From Adiantum capillus-veneris (taxonomy: Eukaryota > Streptophyta > Polypodiopsida > Polypodiales > Pteridaceae): a stretch of 64,000 nt of DNA. A program made the translations under genes and the position numbers. Numbering within the stretch: the stretch's first letter is position 1; each line of letters begins with the position of its first letter. The DNA is taken from assembly GCA_014529385.2 (NCBI GenBank), contig CM043950.1, forward strand, positions 155,418,045 to 155,482,044. The letters are read 5' to 3'. Under the pieces are notes generated by a model. That model did not search any database. It was not told where the DNA came from and saw only the letters and a program-made list of their open reading frames with translations. Below, piece after piece: positions 1-10,921 of this stretch.

Positions 1-1397
1 CCGTATCCGTGTGAAAATATCTGCAAAATCTGTATCTGTGGCATACTGATCGACCATATCCTCGAAGCTCCTATGATGTATCGCAGAAATAGCCAGAACC
101 AACGGTTTCCGAGACAAAGCATCTGCCACTACAATCTTTTGTCCCTGCACATGGACAATCTGGAAGTGGAACTGTGACAAGATGTTTGCTCACCGCATCT
201 GCTTTTCCGAAAGCTACTTCGGTGACAAGAAGTAGCACAAACTCTGATGGTCTGTAAAGACAGTAAAATCCGCTCCGAGTAGGTAATGCTGCCACTGAGT
301 AAGAGCGTGGATAACCGCCAAAAGCTCTTTCCCATAGATCTGTGCTGTCATCTCCGGCCTAGAGAACAAACGGCTCTCGTAAGCTATGACATGGCCTTCT
401 TGCATCAAGACCGCACCCAGACTACGACCACAAGCATCACAATATACTTCAAATGACTTCTGCAAGTCCGACAAAGTCAAAATAGGTCCCGTAGTCAATT
501 TCTCTTTCAATGTCCAAAAGGCAGTCACCTCTGTGGGTCCCCACGAAAAAGGTACTCCTTTCTGTGTCAAGGTATGCAAAGGGGAAGCAACCTCTGCAAA
601 CTTTCGTATGAACCGCCTGTAGTACGAACACAATCCCAAGAAGCTTCTAACTTCATGGACATTCCTCAAATCGGGCCAATCACGGATAGTCTCTATCTTG
701 GCCGGGTCCATTTGCACTCCTGCTGTGCTGCTGACACAATGTGTCCCAAAAAGTGTATCTCTGGTAGGAAAAATTCACTTTTCTTAGCATTAATCACTAA
801 TGTGTGATCTCGTAATGCCTGAAAGACTTGAAGCAGATGATCTCTGTGTTCTGCCTCATTCTTGGAGAAAACAATGATGTCGTCAAAGAAAGTGCCAACA
901 AATAGCCTGTACTCTCGAAAAATCCTGTCCATCATCCGGTTAAATGTCGCAGGAGCATTGGTTAAGCCAAAAGGCATCACCAAAAACTCAAATAACCCAA
1001 AAGTCATCCGAAAAGCTGTCTTGTAGACATCTCCTGGTGCTATCCTGATCTGATGATATCCACTCTTCAAGTCAATCCTGCTAAAGCATGAGGATCCCTG
1101 TAACCTGTCGAGTATATCATCGATCCTAGGAATCGGAAATCTGTTCTTGATGGTGATTTCGTTGAGAGTGCTATAATCGATGCACATTCTCCAAGATCCG
1201 TCTTTCTTCAAAACCAACAACACTGGAGAGCAATACGGTGAAGTACTAGGCTGGACAAGACCCTTTTCCAAGAGGTCTTTCACTGAGTTCATAATTTTTT
1301 CATTCTGTACCCGGCTCACACGATAAGGTGGCCAATTCGGTGGCGAGCTTCCAGATATCAGATCAATGGTATGATCTTCAGGCCCTCTTAAAAGCAA
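1..1397 (-). pseudogene. Gypsy reverse transcriptase-RNase H (pol), broken
   Basis: RT copies element RNA into DNA and RNase H degrades the RNA strand. RT lies at about 1397-715: SPVLLVLKKDGSWRMCIDY, FSRIDLKSGYHQIRI, FRMTFGLFEFLVMPFGLTNA and the active site FFDD (family usually YVDD/FVDD, both Asp kept). A frameshift near 715 separates it from the connection and RNase H region (VYCDACGRSLGAVLMQ, GKELLAVIHALTQW, TDHQSL). Past a TAG and a TGA near 213 and 186 the same frame still reads LSEKQMR, ANILSQF and ADALSRKP, the conserved end of gypsy RNase H, so the domain continues to about position 60. The two stops fall where Gln (CAG) and Trp (TGG) are expected. Integrase would lie left of the window. 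Confidence 0.9.
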
Positions 1398-1558
1398 TCG
1401 GCATGAGCGTGGAGAAAAAAATCTTGGCGTTCTTTTCTTCAGGTCAAAACATATTCAACCTTTATCCATCGTTCAGTTCTCCCAAAAGAATGAGTAAGAG
1501 AACTGAAGTTCATCAAGTACAATCTCTAAGCCCTTCATTTATCAAAGTCGCTTTCTCG

Positions 1559-1765
1559 GCCCGGTAGTCAACCACGGCGTAGTTCTTGTGGTACCAAGGG
1601 ATCCCGAGTAGAACGTCACTCGCGTGCCCTGAACACCCCTGTCATTGCAAACAAAGTTTGCCAATGCTCGGTGTAATGGCAACATCCCATCCGGGTGCCA
1701 GTCGAACTACCTCCGCCTGTGGCGTTAGTCTGTCGGACGTAGTTCCAAATCGAGCCGCCAATTCC
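1559..1765 (-). pseudogene. Gypsy aspartic protease, C-terminal remnant
   Basis: Minus-strand translation gives SDVLLGIPWYHKNYAVVDYR, matching the D-x-[IV]-L-G-x-[DP]-W-L-x-x-[HY] segment and following strand at the end of gypsy proteases. It sits between gag and RT as expected. The catalytic DSG/DTG segment is not recognisable upstream, and the stretch from here to the RT start (1400-1560) holds several stops. This enzyme would process the Gag-Pol precursor. The same sequence stretch recurs, degraded, at about 4790-4930 in the neighbouring copy. Confidence 0.6.
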
Positions 1766-1814
1766 AAGTGAAAAGAAGTTGGCCTTGGCTCCTTCAAAAG
1801 AGCTTCCTGATCCT

Positions 1815-3476
1815 TCACTTTGCCCCGAAAGCGGCAAAGTTTGTACTTTCATTCATTAGATTCGGTGCAGGTCCCACGCCATGTGGTACCAGTTCTGCTT
1901 TTCTATCTGCCTTTTCTGCCACATTCCTCAGCTGCTCTCGAACTCTCAGACCTGTCGTCGTCTTTATCATTCTATTCTTTCTATGCCTTATCAGGGCACT
2001 TTGCGGAAATATGTCCATGTTCCCCGCATCCAAAGCACTTCTCCTCTCTGATGAAGCGAGCTCTCTCCTCGAGAGTAAGCTTGGGTAGTGCATCCTTTTT
2101 TTTTTTTTCTCTGGGTTGCTTTGTTTCTTTCTACTTTCATTCCCAGAAGTCTGTTCGGCTCGTTGTGTCATGGCCTTATCTGTGGGGTAGGTCAAACTGC
2201 CAGAGTGAATGGCAAAGCCCCGCTTCGCATGACTCATCAACTCTTGAATAGAAGCTGACTTCTGTTCCAAGCAGTGATCTCGGATCTCTGTAGGTAGACC
2301 CAAGGTAAACCGCTCAATTTGTTCTCTGAACGAGATCTTCTTGAATGAAGAGGCGGGTAGAAAAGAGCTCCAGCATCTTTCACAATAAGAATTGATTGTA
2401 TCTTTCTTGGTCATCCGAAGATGGTTCCAAGCAGCTCGTACATCTCGTTCATATTCTTGCGTCAACCAAGAAGAAATAAAAAGCTTCTTAAATTTCAGCC
2501 ATTTAACTGGCGCAGTCTTGTTTAAAAGAAGCGTGGACCACCAAGTACGAGCATTCCTCTTAAAGTAAGAGGCAGCTCTCTGAATCTTGGAGTGCTCTGA
2601 ATAGCGTCCTCCCGCGAAAGCGATGTCAAACTGCTGAAAAAAGACACAGCCTTCGAAGCATCCGAGTATCCTGAAAAAGTATCAAACTTGATCGAGTGGC
2701 CACCTTCCTTAAACTCTCGAACTTTCTTGCTTTTATCTTCGAGAAAGTCATACTGGTTGGCTTCGTAAAAATTCTTCTTGTTCGCATAAAACTTTCCGTC
2801 ATCGGAATCTGAGCTGTCTGTAGACGAGTCCTCAGTAGAACTGTCAGTCTCTGGGCGAGATGTAGCCTTCTTTGCCTTTTTCTTGCCCGTTCCAAAGCTT
2901 TGTGTCTTGCTTCGCTATTTGCTTTTTCTGTCTTCTTCGCTCTAATCCGAGGAGCTAGAAGAGCTGTCAGAAGAAGAAGAAGAAGAACTGGGTACTCCTT
3001 CAAATCGAACACGCTTCTTCCGTTTCTTTGCCTTGTCAAATGTCAACCGACGACCCAAATATCCCGGGAAGTCAGAGCCTTTCTTCTGCTTTTTGCCGTG
3101 CTTTTTGTCTTTCTTTTGCACGTCGAAAAGCTGAGCAATCCGTGCATCAACCACGTTCTCCAGTTCTTGCTCCGTATATTTTCTTGGAGGCAGAAGGTTT
3201 CTTGAGAGCGGGTTTCGGGAGTGGTGTTGTGGTTCTCTGCCACTCCATCTGTACCTCTTTCAAAGAGGTCTGGTTCATATATTTTGCCATCTTCGGATCC
3301 TCGGCAAAATTGAGCATCATCTTTGTTGCATCGCCAATCAATTGACGACGCTCCATCTCTCTTTGCTCCGCCTGAGTAGGCCGAGGCGGGCCATACTCTC
3401 TGTCTGAATCTTCGTTGTGATCCCAGCCCGCATCTCCAAATGCAGAGGGAGTCGACTGATCATTGCCTGAAGCCAT
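1815..3476 (-). pseudogene. Gypsy Gag polyprotein, frameshifted
   Basis: Gag forms the intracellular particle that packages element RNA. The chosen start at 3476 (MASGNDQSTPSAFGDAGWD) lies just inside the primer site. Next come a Lys/Ser-rich low-complexity stretch (3154-2942, poly-Ser), a capsid-like segment at about 2700-2300 (DASKAVSFFQQFDIAFAGG, then RNARTWW and the helical region ending FTLGLPTEIRDHCLEQK), and a CX2CX4HX4C zinc knuckle at 1996-2037 (CFGCGEHGHISAKC). At least three frames are needed to follow it, so it is a pseudogene. The tryptophan-rich ...RTWW... motif after a ...F...FD... helix is typical of plant gypsy Gag. Confidence 0.8.
1996..2037 (-). other. Gag CCHC zinc knuckle, element A
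   Basis: Minus-strand codons read CFGCGEHGHISAKC, a perfect CX2CX4HX4C RNA-binding knuckle. An equivalent knuckle at 5127-5168 marks the second copy of this family. Confidence 0.95.
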
Positions 3477-3534
3477 AGGTGCCGCGGAAAAAAAATTCGG
3501 GGATCGGATTTCCCGTAGAAGAGAAATCAGCCAT

Positions 3535-3546
3535 GCTCTGATACCA
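3535..3546 (-). other. Primer binding site, element A
   Basis: On the minus strand this reads TGGTATCAGAGC, complementary to the 3' end of plant initiator tRNA-Met, one base inside the LTR end. It fixes the orientation and the LTR boundary at 3548. Confidence 0.9.
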
Positions 3547-3547
3547 C

Positions 3548-4122
3548 TGTAATAGACTTGGACACTCTAAGTCAAGAATCAACCGCGACAGCACCAAATA
3601 ACCACTTCAAAACAATTCACAGATCACAATAGATTTGCACTGGCCCGACGGAGTTCCGTGCCTAGAGATATTGGCCCCAAAGACTGGCGCCCCTTTCGGT
3701 ATTTCTTTTTATATTAATCAATCATCAAAGTACAAGAGAGCGGTTAGGGTTTCACTCTCAGACTCTGCGTCCAGATGCTCTGAGAAGTGAGGCCCTCACC
3801 ACTAATTTAAAGGTTACAAGGGATGCCCAAAAGCAGAGCCCCAAAAGCTTCAAATCAAAAGCAATTGCTCTCTCTCTCTCTCACATAGAGTCAAAACATG
3901 AAAGCAAAAGCATTCTCTCTCTCTTTCTCATTTAAGTAGAGAAAAAGCGAAATTTGCATCGCTCATCATTTTCCAAAAAAAAAATTAACTAATTAATTAA
4001 ATTTCAGCCTCCGCGATTTCTGAAAATTAGGGTTTCTGGCAGAAATTAGGGTTTGCAGGAATTTTAGGGTTTCTGGCAGAAATTAGGGTTTCTGCTGTCT
4101 GCCACGTCATCACTTTGTGACA
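3548..4122 (-). repeat. 5' LTR of gypsy element A (575 bp)
   Basis: The right edge TTTGTGACA and left edge TGTAATAG give the TG...CA form; the left edge is set by the adjacent primer site. The U3 part (minus-strand upstream side, about 4020-4095) holds several TTAGGGTTT telobox-like motifs, which in plants also occur as promoter elements. CT/GA-rich microsatellite patches sit at 3870-3945. Confidence 0.8.
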
Positions 4123-4135
4123 AAAAAGAACAGAC

Positions 4136-4726
4136 TAAACAACTTTAAGCACTTCAAATAACAACTGAACTAAAAGAGAGACCACACATGACACGGAGTG
4201 GCGGAATTCCACCCCGGAGAGTATTCCCCGAACCTTGGCGCCCCTTTTCAGTATTTCTTTATATTGCATCAACACAATACAAGCTGGAACTCCAGACTCT
4301 GCACCTTCTCCAGGAAGCATGCGAGAGAATGAGCCCACTACCTCATATTTAAAGGCCCTTCAAGGCCTATAAAAAGCAGTTTACATGAAAAGCCTTCAAA
4401 CTCAAAAGCTTCTGGTCCAAAAGCAATGCCAAAAAGCTGTCAATTCCGTACAAATGCCACGTCAACACTGTCAGCGCATTTTGCGGAAATCTGCCACGTT
4501 AGCACTGTCAGTGTGAAACGCAAAAATCCGTACAGTTCTGCCACGTCATCATGTCAGCGCAATTTTCGAAAATCCGTACAATCTGCCACATCAACAGTAG
4601 GCCAACGTGAATTGCGGGTTCATCTTCTGTTGCTTCTGCCTCTTCACTTAGGGTTTAGGCCCCTCGGTCATGATCTGCAAGTTGGCTCCATTCTTCAAGG
4701 CTTTGACACGTCAGCAGTTTGTGACA
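4136..4726 (-). repeat. Second, diverged LTR of the same gypsy family
   Basis: Shares segments in the same order with the LTR at 3548-4122, for example TTGGCGCCCCTTTTCAGTATTTC, AGACTCTGC and the terminal CACGTCA...TTTGTGACA, but is clearly diverged. The right edge (4726) is sharp; the left edge is approximate. Immediately to its right is gag/protease-side sequence of the family, so it is probably the 3' LTR of a second element that has lost RT and integrase. Confidence 0.65.
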
Positions 4727-4789
4727 CTGGATTTCATTAATTTCGAAACGATCGAAGCCGATACAATAGGGACAAACTCGCCCTTCAGC

Positions 4790-5928
4790 TTCACAATTTA
4801 CCAATGACAGGTGTAATGGCCACGTCCTTGTCGCGTGCCGCTAGAACTATGGTCCCATCCGATCAGGTGTAATCTCGAGCAGTGCCGCCAATTCATGTGA
4901 ATAATGAAGTTGGCCTTGGCTCCTCCATAAAAGAAAATCAGGGCTTCTTGATCTTTCACTTTGCCCCAAGCTCGGCAAAGTTCTGTACTTTCATCAATCG
5001 TGCTTGGGTCAGTACCATGAAATCTGGAACCAATCTTGCTTTCATCTTGCCTTTTCGCCCACGTTCCTCAGCTGCTCTCGAACTCTATGGCTTGTATTCA
5101 TTCTGTTCTTGTTGTGCCTTTTTAGGGCACTTCGCGGAGACGTGCCCATGTTCCCCGCATCCAAAACACTTCCCCTCTTTCATGTAGTTGGCTCTCTCTC
5201 GAGGAGTGAGCCGGGGTCGTGAATCCTTGTCTTTCTTTTCTTGAGGGCTCTTTTTCTTTCTACTTTGAGGTCTGTTGGGTTCTCTCAGTCAAGATCTCAT
5301 CAATGGGGTAAGTCAGATTGCCTGAATGTATGGCAAAACCCTGTTTCGCATGACCCATCAATTCTTGAATAGAATTTGACTTTTGTTCTAAGCAGTGATC
5401 TCGGATCTCTATAGGAATTCCGTAGAAAACCGCTCAATCTGTTCTTTAAACGAGATCTTCTTAAATGAAGAAGCTCGCAGAAAAGAGCTCCAAAATCTCT
5501 CGCAGTATGCGTCTAGAGAATCTCCCTCGGTCATCCGAAGATGATTCCAAGCCTCTTAAATTTCAACCATTTAACTGGAGCTTCCTTATTCAGTAGGAGG
5601 GTGGACCACCATGTTCGAGCATTTCCCTTGAAGAAAGAGGTAGCCCTCCGAAATCTTGGAGTGCTCTGAGTAATGCCCTCATGAAAAAGCTATGTCAGAC
5701 TACTATATGAAAGCCAAAGCCCTCCAAGCATCTCGAAATCCAAAAAACGTGTCAAACTTAATTGATTGTCCACCTTCTTTAAATTCTCTAACTTTCTTGC
5801 TTTTATCTTCGAGGAAGTCATACTGGTTGGCTTTATAGAAATGCTTCTTCTTTGCGTAAAACCTGTGATCGTCGGAGTCCGAACTATCTGAGGATGAGTC
5901 TTTTGTAGAACTGTCAGAAACTGGGTGA
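4790..5928 (-). pseudogene. Decayed second gypsy copy, protease side and gag
   Basis: The sequence follows element A 1670-2860 in order: protease-side motifs, the CCHC knuckle CFGCGEHGHVSAKC at 5127-5168, the capsid region (5320-5660), then the Asp/Ser-rich gag part. Frameshifts and stops are frequent. It ends abruptly at 5928, where the LTR of the next element begins, at a point matching about position 2856 of element A. No matching resumption of gag is found at the other end of that element (12023), so a simple insertion does not explain the junction. Confidence 0.8.
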
Positions 5929-7071
5929 TGTCACGTGACACATCCAACCCTATATGTCCGTGGACAAGCTACAACATGATCAAGGTTCAATTCAGTCAAG
6001 TCAGTCTAGAATAGGAAGTGATCTGGCACTTTTGTGAGTCTGTTCGCAGACCGTGCATGTCCAGACATTTAGATTAGATGCATATCCTTTGGTTGCACAC
6101 AGCATGACCATCAGATTCCACTCAGATCCCATCAATAGTATTTTTACAGTGCATAGGCCTATTTTCCCTATTTTTTACATTTTTCACTTATTATTTTTAA
6201 GTGACTTTTGTTGGAAAGTAGGTAGGGCAAATTGAGTAAGTTTGTATATAAGCAAAACTAGGCTAGCACTATTTGGCAGAAGAGAAGGAGAACACAAGCC
6301 GCAGGCAGCAAGTTCCCCCTCTCTCTCTCAACAAGATCCCCCCCTTGGTGGTGTTTTTCCTCCAAGCAAGAAACCACAGCCTCTAGCGTTTTTAGCAAGA
6401 TTCTCATCGCCATCAACACCCTCAGTACCTAGCGTTTTCAGCCAAGCATCATCGCCAAGACTCCCCTTCCCTAGCGTTTTCCATCAGTAGATCTTCATCG
6501 CCATAGATCACCCCTTTGCTGGTGTTTTTCAGCATACCATGATCGCCCACATCCCTGGCGTTTTCAGCAGTGCTTAGCAGCAGATTTTCAGCGTTTTGAC
6601 CGCCCCAAAACAGCGGTTTTCAGCCAGCAGGAATCAGCCCCAAACCAGCGTTTTTGGTTTTCAGCAGATTTCAGCCATTGGCGGTTTTGGACAGCAGATA
6701 GAGTGCATCAGTTTCAGCCCTTGAGTCGGTCTCGTTATCCCCTTCGTCGACATCAACCTAGCCTAGACTTGCATCAGTCACATGCATCCACTTTGTACCA
6801 GTTTGTGCAATCGATAGTAGACCACTCTCGCCAACGAGAGTGGGGCCTTCAAAGGAGGGTTTTACGTCGTCTTTGGTGTCGTATTCTCTTCTCTCTCTAT
6901 CTCAGTCTCATACACTTTCACACACAGTGTCCATTCACTTTGTTTGTGATCATTGCACTCTCTCATTAAGAACGGAAGGCTCTCCCTTCCCTAAGAACAA
7001 AGGGAACCTTGAGCACATTACGGAGCGCTCATCTTGAGAAAAGTACAACATTCTTTCCGTTGCACCTTACA
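5929..7071 (+). repeat. 5' LTR of TR-GAG-like element 1 (1143 bp)
   Basis: Begins TGTCACGTGACA, itself a 12-bp palindrome with a CACGTG (G-box) core, and ends ...CACCTTACA two bases before the primer site. It holds a TATA box (6245-6252), a U5-side stretch (6360-6710) with about nine degenerate GCGTTTT(C)AGC motifs, and a region matching the 3' LTR from ACCACTCTCGCC to the end. Confidence 0.9.
6245..6252 (+). promoter_or_regulatory. TATA box in 5' LTR
   Basis: TATATAAG, conserved in position and context (GTAGGTAGGGCAA upstream, GCAAAACTAGG downstream) with TATATAAG at 11154-11161 in the 3' LTR. Element transcription should start about 30 nt downstream. Confidence 0.7.
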
Positions 7072-7072
7072 T

Positions 7073-7084
7073 TGGTATCAGAGC
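7073..7084 (+). other. Primer binding site, TR-GAG-like element 1
   Basis: TGGTATCAGAGC, complementary to initiator tRNA-Met 3' end, separated by one T from the LTR. Confidence 0.95.
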
Positions 7085-7508
7085 TTTGGCAGTGTTCTGT
7101 ATCACTCAAGGAAAGAATCACAAGAATTTTTTTTTGCTTGTTGCGGTCGCACGAACCCAAGTTCACTTGGGCGTGGCGATTCCTAATCGTGTTTTTGAAG
7201 AGTGACAAGAATCCCAGGAAAGAAGGGCTTGTCCAACCTCCCCTTGTGCCTCTTTTCACTCATTGAGAGCGGAGCGTACACTTAGCGGCCGGCCAATCGA
7301 CGTGAGGTGGGAAAAAGCAACCTTGGTGTGAGCGCAAGGCCGCCAAGGGGTGCGCCTGCAGAAAAGAGCAAAACTCGGGTGAAGAGAAGATTCTTCTCAA
7401 ACACAGATTGCAAGCAAAAGAAGAACCTCAAGACCTCAAGAACCCAAGAACCCAAGACCCGCAAGAACCCAAGTTCCTAGTGAACTCAAGAACCAAAGAT
7501 CATAGTGC

Positions 7509-9737
7509 ATGGTCATCACCCGAAGCAGAATGGATACTTCGCATATAGGTGATGAGCATGAGAGAGGCGACGAAGAATTTTTCCCACCAGGAGGTTTTTC
7601 CGACCCTCCCCCTTCTCCATCTATGCCACGAGTTGTACCAAATCCTATGGAGGCGATGGTCAAGTCGATGTTCGACATGATGGCACAACAACAAGAAGCG
7701 AATCGAGTTGCGTTCGCACAACAACAAGAAGCGACTCGCATTGCGCTGGCACAACAAGAAGCGAATCGCATTGCACTGGCACAACAAGAAGCGAATCGCA
7801 TTGCTTTGGAACGCGAGCGCGATGCACGAAAAGAAAGAAAAGCACAAGGAAAGGAGGAAGCCGAAGCAAGACGAGCGGCCTTGGAGGCAGATCGTGAGGT
7901 TCAAAGAGACCTACGCACTCGAGAATTGGTTCGACAAGTTCTTACCTCGAAGTCCGAACCAGCCAAAGATGTTGGTAGTTCCTCCAGTGGCACAAGCCGC
8001 GATTCGGACTCCAACAACCCAGTCACAAAGAAGTTGACTTTCAATAAGTATGATGGTAAGATGGATGCTACGGTTATTCATTCTTGGTTGCATCAATTTA
8101 ATGCTTATTTTGCGACAGCTAAGAAGACAGGAAATAGCAAAGTTTTGACGGCAGCCATGTACCTTGCCGGTGATGCCATAAATTGACACCACGCATCGCA
8201 AGAGGCACAGTTAGCCGCGCACCTAGAGGAAGCCGACAAATTCACGCCCCTTTCCATCAATTGGGCTGATTTCCAAGACAAGCTCAAGGCGCGGTTTATG
8301 CCACCTCAGTACCTCGCACGATTGAAGGACAACTGGCGCGCTCTCAAGCGAAATGGTATGCCAGTTATGTCTTTCTCTAATCGTGTTTTGCAGCTAGGTA
8401 CCCAATTACGCGAGTCGAATGTGGAGCGCAAGGAGGCATTCCTTTATGGATTGGACGAGTATATCAAGTACGATGTCGAGGTGCTCGATCCAATCGATCT
8501 CAACAAGGCGGTAGCGATTGCTCTCGCATAGGAGATGAAGCACAACAAGGGAAAGCCTAAGGAGAACAAGACTTCCACAAGTACCTCTCAGACTTCTCAG
8601 AACCCTCAGAATGGTTAGAACGGTAAGAATGGTAAGAACGGTAACTCTTCTAACCAATCTTCCAACAGTCTCTCAGAAAAGAACTCTCAGAATGAACCCA
8701 AGGGTAAGGCTAACACAATTGCTAAACCTAAGCTCACTCCAGATGAAAAGGTAGCACAAGGAATTTTAGGAGGATACATCACGTCGGAAGAGCAAAGCAC
8801 TTATTCTAAGGAAGGTCGTTGTTTTCATTGTCACATTAAGGGTCACATAAAAAGAACATGTCCTAAGCTTGACTCTAATGAATCTAAAGAATCCACAGAA
8901 CCCACTTTCTCTGTCAATGCAATCAATGACAACACGAGTGTGCCCCAAGTTTCTCCTGACCCTCCCATTGATGAGTCTCTCATTAAATGTGATGGCCATA
9001 TGACAGGGCAGCGTTTTGTCATATTGTTTGACCCATGCAGTATGCATGATGTGATCAGTCCCTCTCTTGTTGAGAGAGCCCGCCTAGAGGTTAGTCAGAA
9101 ATCTCCTCTCGAGGTCTCTGGCTTCGCTCCCGGTATGGACTCTCTCATCACAAAAGAGTGCCTTGATGTGTTGTTTGCAGTTCAACAAGCTGCTTTCCGT
9201 AGAAAATTTTTTGTCTCTCCTCTCTCAGAATGTGATATGATTTTGGGCATTCGATGGTTTCGTAAGCATAACCCTCTCATTGATTGGGCGGAAAATACGT
9301 TCACTTTCAATGCCAAAAGTGACTCTCCCATTGTCATTCGTGGAGAGCAAGTTGTTCATTCTCCCTCTCTCATTGCTAATGTGCAAGCAAAGATTGAACG
9401 GATTCAAGAGAAGGAGACTCTCTCAGTCTCTTCTTCTCCAAAGCATGACACACGGGATTTGCAGGATAATACGTATGATGATTTGAATGATAATGATGAG
9501 CATGATGATTTGGATGACAATGACAAGCATGATGATTTGCATGATCAAGATATGATTGCTGATAAACATGATGATTTGCATGAAGATGACGTGACTGTTC
9601 ACAAGGATGATGAGTTAGTTGATGCTTTTTCTAGCGAAGCTAACCCGTTGCAAATTCGATCAATCACGAAGAACCGATCTTGGCTCTTGAGCCTCGGTCC
9701 AAAGAACCCTCACAGAAAGTATTATGAGTTCGCATAA
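7509..9737 (+). pseudogene. Gag-protease polyprotein with three in-frame stops
   Basis: One frame of about 743 codons is interrupted only by TGA (8184), TAG (8529) and TAG (8616). The N-terminus has a Pro-rich stretch and four near-identical QQEAN/TR-[IV]-A-[FL] heptad-like repeats (about 7680-7805) leading into a charged coiled coil. The capsid follows (KKLTFNKYDGKMDATVIHSW, then FQDKLKARFMPPQYLARLKD). A zinc knuckle is at 8820-8861 (CFHCHIKGHIKRTC). The retropepsin-like fold is at about 8985-9300: the position of the catalytic D-[ST]-G reads DPC (Asp codon at 9030), and the flap-side motif DMILGIRWFRKHNPLIDW is conserved. Loss of the Thr/Ser-Gly pair suggests an inactive protease. The C-terminus has Asp/His-rich repeats (DDLNDNDEHDDL). 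The ATG at 7509 is the first in frame after the leader. Confidence 0.85.
9458..9628 (+). repeat. Asp/His-rich coding repeat in gag-protease tail
   Basis: GATGATTTG-type units encode repeated HDDL/DDN motifs (DDLNDNDEHDDLDDNDKHDD) after the protease. It is very acidic and probably an unstructured tail; the function is unknown. Confidence 0.7.
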
Positions 9738-10189
9738 TTAGTATGCACGCATTGTTCGAGTGTTTCATTCGTGATCGTTTCCGGTATTTTCGTCAGCGTC
9801 TTTTGGTGATCCCTTTTCCTAGGCATGACATATTGTACGTTGAGCACGTTTCACTCATGAATGAGCACGAATGTACGCGGATTGTTCATGAAAAGCTGAA
9901 AAGTATGCATTCAAGGAAGTCGCATTCCATGTCTCTTCCTTGGCACGACACAGTTGTAGAAAGAGCACATGAAAGTATGAGCACCAAGCATGGGCAATTC
10001 CGTTGTGAATTGCCACAATTGATTGCTTTAGATCAGAAGAGAACGATTGGATCTCATTGTTTGCGTGTGTGTGGTGAACGGTTGGCACTCTGTCTCTTTG
10101 TTCATCTACGTTGCATGCACAGTCTTTGAGGAAGACAAGATTTTTCCCAGTCACTTTACATGGAATAGGTATGTTCATGTTTTTGTGTT
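9738..10189 (+). other. Internal region after the protease, no recognised gene
   Basis: A 128-codon open frame at 9743-10129 starts just after the gag-protease stop (MHALFECFIRDRFRYFRQRL) and is rich in Arg and His. It matches no RT, RNase H or integrase motif that I can see. It may be a chance frame or a remnant of the lost pol region. Confidence 0.4.
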
Positions 10190-10921
10190 GGAAGTGGTTT
10201 CAAGAATTTTCAGCCTCGAAGATTCTTGAAGAAAGTAGACACATGACTCTAGACGAGTGGAAGCATTCAAGAAGACTTTGTGTCGCTTTCGGCACGGCTC
10301 AAAGAAGCAAGCGTTGCAGACCTTTAAGAAGTTCAAGTATCGCACGACCCACACATCAGAGTGTGCTCGCAAAGAGTCCTTTCCAGGATTCCGGATGCTA
10401 TTGGCGATCTCCCTCGACGCCATACAGTTCGGTACCAGTACCTCACTTTGAAAAGGAGGGGATGTCACGTGACACATCCAACCCTATGTGTCCGTAGACA
10501 AGCTACAACATGATCAGGGTTCAGTTCAGTCAAGTCAGTCTAGAATAGGAAGTGGATGGTTTCAAGAAATTTTCAACGGAGATTCTTGAAGATGAAAGAA
10601 GCAGGACTCTAGCAGAAGTTGAAGCAAGAAAGGAGATTCCGAAGACTTTGTGTCGCTTTCGGCGCGGCCCAAAGAAGTGTTGCAGACCTTTATGAAGTTC
10701 AAGTACCGCACGACCCACACATCAGAGTGGGCCGGCGAAGAGTCCCTTCCAAAATTCCGGATGCTGTTGGCGATCTCCCTCGACGCCATACAGTTCGGTA
10801 CCAGTACCTCACTTTGAAAAGGAGGGGATGTCACGTGACACATCCCAACCCTATGTGTCCGTGGACAAGCTACACCACAGCACGGTTCAGTCAGTTCAGT
10901 CAAGTCTAGATTAGCAGTGAT
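10190..10921 (+). repeat. 366-bp diverged tandem duplication spanning PPT and 3' LTR start
   Basis: Copy 1 (10190-10555) and copy 2 (10556-10921) each contain about 270 bp of internal sequence, a polypurine tract AAAAGGAGGGGA, and the first about 93 bp of LTR. The copies differ at many positions in the internal part. The junction near 10550 falls on GGAAGTG, a word present both in the LTR (AATAGGAAGTGATCTGG at the 5' LTR) and in the internal sequence (TTGGAAGTGGTTTC), so it is a microhomology join. Confidence 0.8.
10451..10462 (+). other. Polypurine tract, first copy
   Basis: AAAAGGAGGGGA directly precedes TGTCACGTGACA. A second identical tract at 10817-10828 precedes the complete 3' LTR. 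It serves as plus-strand DNA primer in this element class. Confidence 0.85.

Larger units (their letters stand above)
1..4122 (-). mobile_element. Ty3/gypsy LTR retrotransposon A (3' end beyond window)
   Basis: Read on the minus strand, the element runs from a 5' LTR (3548-4122) through a tRNA-Met type primer site, gag with a zinc knuckle, a protease tail, RT and RNase H, and leaves the window at position 1 before the integrase. The order gag-PR-RT-RH is that of Ty3/gypsy (Metaviridae-like) elements. Coding is broken by frameshifts and stops, so this copy is not functional. A second LTR and a deleted gag copy of the same family follow directly at 4136-5928, so the region is a tandem or recombined pair of related elements. 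Confidence 0.9.

Noticed and set aside
1616-1771. tRNA or other structural RNA genes
   Set aside because: No cloverleaf or A/B box pair was found here or elsewhere in the window; TGGTATCAGAGC matches are primer sites.
7660-7904. Open frames antisense to gag in element 1
   Set aside because: Mirror images of the repetitive QQEAN codons; no independent support.
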